A DNA stretch of 9,730 bases from the NCBI GenBank assembly GCA_031549085.1, contig JAVBQL010000027.1:1-9730 (forward strand), read 5' to 3'. The notes beneath the pieces were generated by a model. That model saw only the letters and a program-made list of their open reading frames with translations, ran no database searches and was not told the origin of the DNA. Numbering within the stretch: the stretch's first letter is position 1; each line of letters starts with the position of its first letter. Both the position numbers and the translations under genes were made by a program. Below are positions 4,686 through 9,730 of the stretch, piece after piece. Source of the stretch: JAVBQL01 sp031549085 (GTDB taxonomy: Bacteria > Spirochaetota > GWE2-31-10 > MWDO01).

Positions 4686-6026
4686 TTAACTATTAATAAA
4701 GTTCATCTGCTGGCCAGTAGCGTCAATAACAGACATCCAAAGTTCACTATCAGGATCAAGCGTCTTTCTCTTTGATGTAGCCACCTCTATAGGAAGATGA
4801 GTAAACTCTCCTTTAAAATGACCAACAACAATTCCAGTCTTTCCAGCCATACCTGCATGAACAGCTTTTTGTGCTAATTGCAAGCAAAAAATAGCATCAT
4901 TAGCTGTAGGAGCAGTAGATCTTATTATATAGCTAGGATCTATATATTTTATTGATGTAGGTATGTTTTCTTTTGCTAAATAGTCTTTTATTTCATTCTT
5001 TAAATATAAACCTATATCATCTAACTTTTCATTTCCTGAAGGATCATATTTTTTATCATTAGACTGAAAGAAATATTGCCCAGCCCCCTCTGCCACCAAT
5101 ATAACGGCATGTCTTGAGCGCAGAAGTCTCTTTTTCAAACATCGTAAAAAGCCATTATCCCCTTGAAGCTCAAATGGAATTTCTGGAACAAAACAGAAAT
5201 TCACATCATTAGAAGCAATTGTTGCATTAGCAGCAATAAAACCAGAGTGTCTACCCATAACTTTGACAATACCTATCCCATTAAAAGCACCTTTAGCTTC
5301 AACATGAGCAGATTGTATTGCATCACAAGCCTTGCTAAAAGCAGTCTCTGCACCAAAAGATTTATCTATATATGAAATATCATTATCAATAGTCTTAGGA
5401 ATCCCAATAACAGACAATTTTATATTTCTCTTCCTTGCCTCCTCAGCAATAGCATTAGCTCCTCTTAAAGTGCCATCCCCTCCAATGGCATAGAGAACGT
5501 TTACTCTAAGCTGTATCAATTTATCAATCATAACACCAGGATCTTGAGGACCTCTTGAACTTCCTAAAATTGTACCGCCTATCATATGAATATTTTCAAC
5601 ATTGTCAGGAGTAAGATTGATTATCTCGTGATCATAAGAATCTACAAGCCCCTCATAGCCATATTTAAAACCGTAAGTTACTCTATTATGATATCTATAG
5701 TAGTTCATAAGAACTATAGCTCTTATAACCGAGTTAAGCCCTGGACAGAGCCCTCCACAGGTAACTATAGCCGATATTGTCTCTCCAGGTTTAAAAAACA
5801 CCTTACTTCTGGGACCCGCTTTCTCAAAAGATGGAACTTCCGCTCCCTTTTTCATGCAAGCATCATACTCTTTTGCTGAATTTATAACTATTATACGATC
5901 ATCATCTTTTATAAAGTTAACAATCTCACCATTATTTAAATTCGCTAGCGGAGACTCATATTCGGGTTCTCCCAAACGCCTTATATTCAAATCAAAATCA
6001 AGAAGCTCTGCATAATTTTCTGCCAT
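4686..6026 (-). CDS. pfkA: 6-phosphofructokinase, long plant/spirochaete-like type
   Basis: 446 residues, longer than the roughly 320-residue E. coli-type enzyme. It phosphorylates fructose 6-phosphate to the 1,6-bisphosphate, the committing step of glycolysis. Motifs in order: GGLCPGLN (91-98), GGTILGSSRGP (150-160), GGDGT (182-186), IPKTIDND (209-216), MGRHSG (257-262), PEIPFEL (281-287) and AEGAGQ (312-317). GGDGT, with Gly where PPi enzymes have Asp, favours ATP as phosphate donor, while the Lys in PKTIDND is shared with PPi-type enzymes. This mix is known in the long plant and spirochaete clade, so ATP is the likelier donor but not certain. An N-terminal extension of about 80 residues precedes the core. 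AGGAG lies five bases before the ATG and a good promoter at 6075-6103. It heads the pfkA-membrane protein-hisC-hisB block. Confidence 0.93.
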   Translation of the reverse strand: MAENYAELLDFDLNIRRLGEPEYESPLANLNNGEIVNFIKDDDRIIVINSAKEYDACMKKGAEVPSFEKAGPRSKVFFKPGETISAIVTCGGLCPGLNSVIRAIVLMNYYRYHNRVTYGFKYGYEGLVDSYDHEIINLTPDNVENIHMIGGTILGSSRGPQDPGVMIDKLIQLRVNVLYAIGGDGTLRGANAIAEEARKRNIKLSVIGIPKTIDNDISYIDKSFGAETAFSKACDAIQSAHVEAKGAFNGIGIVKVMGRHSGFIAANATIASNDVNFCFVPEIPFELQGDNGFLRCLKKRLLRSRHAVILVAEGAGQYFFQSNDKKYDPSGNEKLDDIGLYLKNEIKDYLAKENIPTSIKYIDPSYIIRSTAPTANDAIFCLQLAQKAVHAGMAGKTGIVVGHFKGEFTHLPIEVATSKRKTLDPDSELWMSVIDATGQQMNFINS

Positions 6027-6074
6027 AAATACTCCTAAACTGACACTTATAATTTCACTATATTTTAAATAGTA

Positions 6075-6103
6075 ATTGTATAAGAAAAACTACTATTTGT
6101 CAA
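6075..6103 (-). promoter_or_regulatory. Promoter of pfkA and the his block
   Basis: On the minus strand TTGACA (6098-6103), a 17-bp spacer and TACAAT (6075-6080) lie about 50 bp before the pfkA ATG. The -35 is consensus and the spacing ideal. It is back to back with the rightward promoter at 6138-6167. Confidence 0.7.
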
Positions 6104-6137
6104 AAATATTTTAAAAAAAGATAAGTTAATAGAGTCC

Positions 6138-6167
6138 TTGACAAAATATAGTCTTTTAATATATAAA
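6138..6167 (+). promoter_or_regulatory. Promoter of the SGNH hydrolase gene
   Basis: TTGACA (6138-6143), an 18-bp spacer and TATAAA (6162-6167). The predicted start lies about 55 bases before the ATG at 6231. The two divergent -35 boxes are 34 bp apart, so a regulator bound between them could affect both directions. Confidence 0.6.
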
Positions 6168-6230
6168 TTTCTCTATTATAACTAAATACAAAAACAACAG
6201 TTTAATAATTAAATTTTTTTGGAGATATTG

Positions 6231-8045
6231 ATGAGTAAGAAAAAAACTGCTAAAACCCAATTTAAACCAGCATTCATATTGATTTACTCAATTTTTATAA
6301 TAATGTTCTTTGTTTTTCTCGAACTACTTCTTAGAGTATCAAATTATGGACTTAATTTTTCTCCTTTTATAAAACATAAAACACTAGAAAAATATTATGC
6401 AACAAATGTATATTATGCAAATAAATATTATGCCCCAGATCGTACAGTAATGGAATATCAAGGTAAAAATTTATTTTTAAGAGAAAAACCAAAAGGTACA
6501 CTTAGAGGTTTTGTTGTTGGTGGTTCAACGGCAGAAGGCTTTCCATATTTCTCCAATAATTCGTTTTCAAAGATTATAGAGAAAAGCCTAAATTATGCTC
6601 AAGATAAATATAACTTTGAAATATTAAACTTCTCTTTTAGTGCTATGAGTAGTTACTATGTTGCTGATGCGATGAAAAATCTAAAAAAATATGAACCTGA
6701 TTTTTTTATAATTTACTCTGGGCATAATGAATATTATGGGAGTATTAGTGTAACTACAAGTAGTTCCCATTTTGCAAGAAAAGCATATATATTTTTAAGA
6801 AATTTTAAAACGGTACAATTTATTCAAAAACTTTTCACAAAAGAAAAAAAGATGTTAGATAAAAATCTAATGGCAACGCAATTTAATGAAAAAAAATTAG
6901 AAAAAGATGATAAATTTGATAATTATGTGGCTGAATGCTTTATAAAAAATATAGAGGAGAGTGTTAAACTATATTCAAATAAAAACATCCCTGTTTTTCT
7001 GGTCAATCCAGTCTCAAATTTTATAGATATGCCTCCTTTTATAAGTAAAGATGAAGATAAATATAAAGATATAATTATTGAGTATAATAATGAAATAGAA
7101 AAAGGAGATATTAATAGCATAGTAGCTTTAGAAAATAAAATAGATAAAGAACTTTTTGAAAAAAATGCAGATATGAAATATCTTAAAGCAAAAAGAGATA
7201 AAAAATTAAAAGGTTTTATAGATTTAGACAAATATATAGAGGCAAAAGACCTTGATTTAATACCTTTCAGAGCAAGATCAAACATAAATAGTGCTTTAGA
7301 AAAATTCTCAAAAGAAAACAGATACAAAAATTTTTATTATATAGATCTTTTGAAGATAATGAAAACAGATTATGATAATTCTATTTTTAATAATACTATT
7401 TTTATAGATCATCTTCATTTTAATAAAAACGGGCAAAAACTAATTGCCAATATAGTAGCAAAAGAGTTATCTAATTATTATAATATTAATGATAAGATTT
7501 TAGAAAATAGAATTAATGACTTTTATAATGATGAGAAGTTATTAGAAAAATCGATCAATTATTTTGCTCCATATACAGACATTGCTACTTTTATGAGTAT
7601 ACATGAACTTTTAATGCAAAGCCCGTTTAAAGATATGAAAATAAAATATGAGGAAAACTATCCTCCATTAAATGAGATAACCAAAGATAGAAACCTATTT
7701 GATAAATTAACTACTAATAACGCCTTCAATATTTTATCAACAAAGTATGAAAGTGAAGGTGATACAGATAGTCTAATAAAGATGCTTTTATCATATTTAT
7801 CTTGTAATTTATTGGACTGGAAACCGTGTTATAACCTGTCTATAATTTATACATTTCTAGAAAAATATGAACTTGCAGAGTATTATCTAATCTATGGATA
7901 TTTAGTTTCAAATAAATCTAAAGAGATGAATGACGCTGTCATAAACTTTTATAATAAAATGAATAACAATGAAAAAATAGAAGTAGTAAAAAAATTAAGA
8001 GACTTTCCTGAAAAGCCACAAGAAATAAAAGATATTGTGTTCTAA
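6231..8045 (+). CDS. Membrane-anchored SGNH/GDSL-type hydrolase with helical C-terminal domain
   Basis: 604 residues from the ATG with GGAG six bases upstream; the in-frame TTG at 6219 is less likely. A short basic N-terminus and one hydrophobic segment (14-34) suggest a signal anchor with the enzyme outside the inner membrane. SGNH blocks: GGSTAEG (97-103, catalytic S99), YSGHNEYYG (162-170, N166) and DHLHFNKNGQ (393-402, D393 and H396). Block II (NFSFSAMSS, 133-141) lacks the usual oxyanion-hole glycine, which is odd. Residues about 270-365 are a lysine-rich helical insert, and the segment near 339-356 (AKDLDLIPFRARSNINSA) recalls large SGNH proteins that carry TPR domains. Residues about 440-604 are helical, with a TPR-like stretch near 530-560. 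A likely role is acyl-ester hydrolysis or transfer on an envelope polymer or lipid, but the substrate is unknown. The gene is more AT-rich than pfkA and stands alone on its strand. Confidence 0.85.
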   Translation: MSKKKTAKTQFKPAFILIYSIFIIMFFVFLELLLRVSNYGLNFSPFIKHKTLEKYYATNVYYANKYYAPDRTVMEYQGKNLFLREKPKGTLRGFVVGGSTAEGFPYFSNNSFSKIIEKSLNYAQDKYNFEILNFSFSAMSSYYVADAMKNLKKYEPDFFIIYSGHNEYYGSISVTTSSSHFARKAYIFLRNFKTVQFIQKLFTKEKKMLDKNLMATQFNEKKLEKDDKFDNYVAECFIKNIEESVKLYSNKNIPVFLVNPVSNFIDMPPFISKDEDKYKDIIIEYNNEIEKGDINSIVALENKIDKELFEKNADMKYLKAKRDKKLKGFIDLDKYIEAKDLDLIPFRARSNINSALEKFSKENRYKNFYYIDLLKIMKTDYDNSIFNNTIFIDHLHFNKNGQKLIANIVAKELSNYYNINDKILENRINDFYNDEKLLEKSINYFAPYTDIATFMSIHELLMQSPFKDMKIKYEENYPPLNEITKDRNLFDKLTTNNAFNILSTKYESEGDTDSLIKMLLSYLSCNLLDWKPCYNLSIIYTFLEKYELAEYYLIYGYLVSNKSKEMNDAVINFYNKMNNNEKIEVVKKLRDFPEKPQEIKDIVF

Positions 8046-8070
8046 TGAAGCTATGTATTGTATTTTTTAG

Positions 8071-8127
8071 AATAAAAAACACAAAGTTACCTCTCTTTTA
8101 TAAATATTGTAATTAAGAAAGGTAACT
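8071..8127 (-). terminator. Terminator ending the coaX group
   Basis: 8085-8097 pairs with 8115-8127 (8 bp, one mismatch, then 4 bp) around a 17-base loop. Read leftward, it is followed by TTGTGTTTTTTATT (8071-8084), so the better tail is on the minus strand. Rightward it could also help stop the SGNH transcript, but it has only A residues after it in that sense. Confidence 0.6.
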
Positions 8128-8160
8128 AAAAAACATTACTTTATATGAGTATAACAAACT

Positions 8161-8322
8161 CTATTTTTTTGATGACAAAATTTGTTTTTGTTTCAAAAGC
8201 TCTGTAGCATACTTAGATGTAAGATTTCCCATTTTATCTTTAGTATTGCTTATTGCTTTATCAAGCTCTTCCATGCTCATTCTATTGATTTTCTTGTTTT
8301 TAGTTTCTTTGTTCTCTGACAT
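8161..8322 (-). CDS. Small charged helical protein, unknown function
   Basis: 53 residues from ATG 8322, chosen for GGAG five bases upstream; an ATG at 8358 would add 12 residues without a good ribosome site. The protein begins MSENKETKNKK and is dominated by Lys, Glu and Ser. A helical, possibly coiled-coil region (about 15-48) contains MSMEELDKAISNTKDKMG. No cysteine, signal peptide or membrane span is present. It is the last gene of the leftward coaX group, 98 bp after the cysteine-motif gene, with a terminator beyond. I recognise no family. Confidence 0.6.
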   Translation of the reverse strand: MSENKETKNKKINRMSMEELDKAISNTKDKMGNLTSKYATELLKQKQILSSKK

Positions 8323-8420
8323 TCTTACTCCAGACAATTTATATAGAAAATTATGCACCTATATTATCATATATTTCCTTTTTTTCAAAGTAATTTATAT
8401 CTAAATTTAAGAAAAAAACA

Positions 8421-8675
8421 CTAAATAGTTACATCAATTCCATCATTAGTATTGCTATCTGTTTTTTTAGGACTATTCTCTTCTATATTGGAATTACCAC
8501 TCTTTTCACTAAAAAATTCACACCTTTTTCCAATCGAACTAATAACAGCAGAACAAGGCAACATTTGATATGATTCTAAATTCCAAAAATCACACCTATA
8601 TACTAGATAAGAGCCTTTTTTTAAAATTTTAGTAAAATGAGTACAGTTTAAACAATTGTGAGATTTTTTTTTCAT
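8421..8675 (-). CDS. Small cysteine-motif protein, probable metal binder
   Basis: 84 residues. Cysteines sit at 8 and 11 (CLNC), 28 (RCDFW), 41 (LPCSAV) and 52 (KRCEFF). The layout CxxCxxF, then RCDFW, then a Pro-containing turn and SIGKRCEFF resembles small uncharacterised proteins in other bacteria with four conserved cysteines; C41 may be the extra one. A zinc or iron-sulfur site is likely but not proven. The C-terminal 25 residues are Ser/Asn/Asp-rich and probably disordered. The start codon overlaps the coaX stop in an ATGA arrangement, which predicts translational coupling. Function unknown. Confidence 0.75.
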   Translation of the reverse strand: MKKKSHNCLNCTHFTKILKKGSYLVYRCDFWNLESYQMLPCSAVISSIGKRCEFFSEKSGNSNIEENSPKKTDSNTNDGIDVTI

Positions 8676-9451
8676 AAATAATTTAAATTATTGTTATAAA
8701 AAAACTTTAACCCTTTCAATACAAGATGACTATCAAAATAGGTAAACAAACCAGAATCTTTAAATATGCCAAGATTACCGCCAGTTCCAATAGTTATATA
8801 GTTATCAAAATTTAACTCTTCTGCTAATTTTTTAATTATACCTTTTATTGAAAAATAGTTAGAATAGTAAAGACCATTAGAGAGAGCATTAATTGTATTG
8901 TTTGCCAAAACATTTTCTGAAACTTTTAGAGTAAATGGATATAACAATTCTGTATCTTTAATAAGATTTTGAATAGAGGTATAGATACCAGGAACAATAA
9001 TTCCTCCATGAAATGTACTATTTTTATCAACAACATTAAAAGTTGTCGCTGTACCTAAATCAACAACAATAGCATTTTCCTTATATATATTATAGGCTGC
9101 TACACATCCTAATATTCTATCAGGTCCAACATCATCAATATATTTATTAATTAATCCTAACTTGGCATCATTTTTAACTTCAATAATTCTATTTGAAAAA
9201 TATTTTTTCCACATTTGTTTTATTTTTATATCAATAGATGGGCGTACAGATGAAAAAACCAAGGTATCTATATTTTTAGCCTCTATATTTTTTGCTTTTA
9301 ATTCTTCAGATAGAAGATTAAAAAACCACCCCCTAGATACAATCTTTTTTATTTTCATTTTAAAAGAAGCTATAATAGAATTATTTTCAACATCATTTTC
9401 AAAAATAGCAATATCTATATTTGTATTTCCAATATCAAAAGCAGCTATCAT
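8672..9451 (-). CDS. coaX: Type III pantothenate kinase
   Basis: 259 residues, normal for CoaX. It phosphorylates pantothenate with ATP, the first step of coenzyme A synthesis, in the cytoplasm. ASKHA-fold motifs are intact: FDIGNTN (5-11, D6), GPDRILG (109-115, D111), VVDLGTATTFNVVD (129-142, D131), GGIIVPG (149-155) and a final TGGN near 223-226. A weak GAGAG ribosome site precedes the ATG, and a near-consensus promoter lies at 9485-9513. It is the first gene after the 5S rRNA on the same strand and is coupled by an ATGA overlap to the cysteine-motif gene. Confidence 0.95.
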   Translation of the reverse strand: MIAAFDIGNTNIDIAIFENDVENNSIIASFKMKIKKIVSRGWFFNLLSEELKAKNIEAKNIDTLVFSSVRPSIDIKIKQMWKKYFSNRIIEVKNDAKLGLINKYIDDVGPDRILGCVAAYNIYKENAIVVDLGTATTFNVVDKNSTFHGGIIVPGIYTSIQNLIKDTELLYPFTLKVSENVLANNTINALSNGLYYSNYFSIKGIIKKLAEELNFDNYITIGTGGNLGIFKDSGLFTYFDSHLVLKGLKFFYNNNLNYL

Positions 9452-9484
9452 TTTATTCTCTCATTATGTAGGAATCAAAATAGA

Positions 9485-9513
9485 ATTATACAAAATAAAT
9501 TTAAAAATATCAA
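9485..9513 (-). promoter_or_regulatory. Promoter of coaX
   Basis: On the minus strand TTGATA (9508-9513), a 17-bp spacer and TATAAT (9485-9490), with TG just before the -10 area. The predicted start is about 25 bases before the coaX ATG. It lets coaX be expressed apart from the rRNA genes. Confidence 0.7.
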
Positions 9514-9595
9514 TTTTAATTTTATTTAACAGAAAAGAATTTCATATTAGAAAATTAAATGAACAGAAAAATTATCGTTCTTCCCTCATATTAAC

Positions 9596-9603
9596 AAAAA
9601 AAA
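9596..9603 (-). terminator. T-run ending the 5S rRNA transcript
   Basis: Read leftward, eight T residues follow the 3' strand of the 5S closing helix directly, so the helix and T-run together could end the rRNA transcript. Confidence 0.5.
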
Positions 9604-9721
<118 letters not shown>

Positions 9722-9730
9722 AAAAAATTA

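Noticed and set aside
6923..7327. 134-codon frame on the minus strand
   Set aside because: It is antisense to the SGNH hydrolase, which has intact motifs on both sides of it. AT-rich lysine-rich coding gives open antisense frames.

Overview
The window comes from an AT-rich, diderm-type bacterial chromosome. It carries a 5S rRNA gene, a glycine tRNA, two histidine-biosynthesis genes, a long-form phosphofructokinase and a type III pantothenate kinase. Intergenic DNA and some genes are very AT-rich, and the promoters are sigma-70-like. The 446-residue phosphofructokinase, coaX and the SGNH hydrolase would fit a Deferribacterota- or spirochaete-like host. That placement is only a guess from protein flavour and composition.

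Layout. Bases 1-1442 hold no convincing protein gene but are full of structure. Two copies of a noncoding module lie 832 bp apart. Each copy begins with a terminator-like hairpin and pyrimidine tract, followed by a 113-bp direct repeat (62-174 and 894-1006, 99 of 113 identical by hand count). A promoter and a predicted structured RNA follow each copy: RNA-1 at about 252-502 and RNA-2 at about 1173-1388. Both promoters have TATAAT and a 16-bp spacer. RNA-1 folds as a long rod ending in a three-way junction. RNA-2 folds as a rod with a multi-hairpin head, and all eight bases of one loop are complementary to a 3' segment that can also form a final hairpin. Downstream is a zinc-ribbon, DUF4145-like gene (1443-2147), whose -10 box is bracketed by an 8-bp inverted repeat. 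It ends 17 bp from the 3' end of a convergent tRNA-Gly(CCC). The repeats, RNAs, richer base composition and tRNA-end location together suggest an accessory island. This is the most likely place for an undescribed system.

Bases 2165-6026 form a minus-strand block, read as pfkA, a 7-TM membrane protein, hisC, hisB and tRNA-Gly. The membrane gene overlaps hisC, hisB follows hisC after 25 nt, and the tRNA has its own plausible promoter. Divergent promoters between 6075 and 6167 drive pfkA leftward and a 604-residue membrane-anchored SGNH/GDSL hydrolase rightward.

Bases 8085-9721 form a second minus-strand group: 5S rRNA (the likely end of an rRNA operon), then coaX with its own promoter. A small four- or five-cysteine protein is coupled to coaX by an ATGA overlap, then comes a 53-residue charged protein, then a terminator. 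Here core metabolism (glycolysis, histidine and CoA synthesis) sits beside translation RNAs, while the left 2.1 kb looks like acquired material. All folds, promoters and identities were read by eye; no folding program or database search was run.
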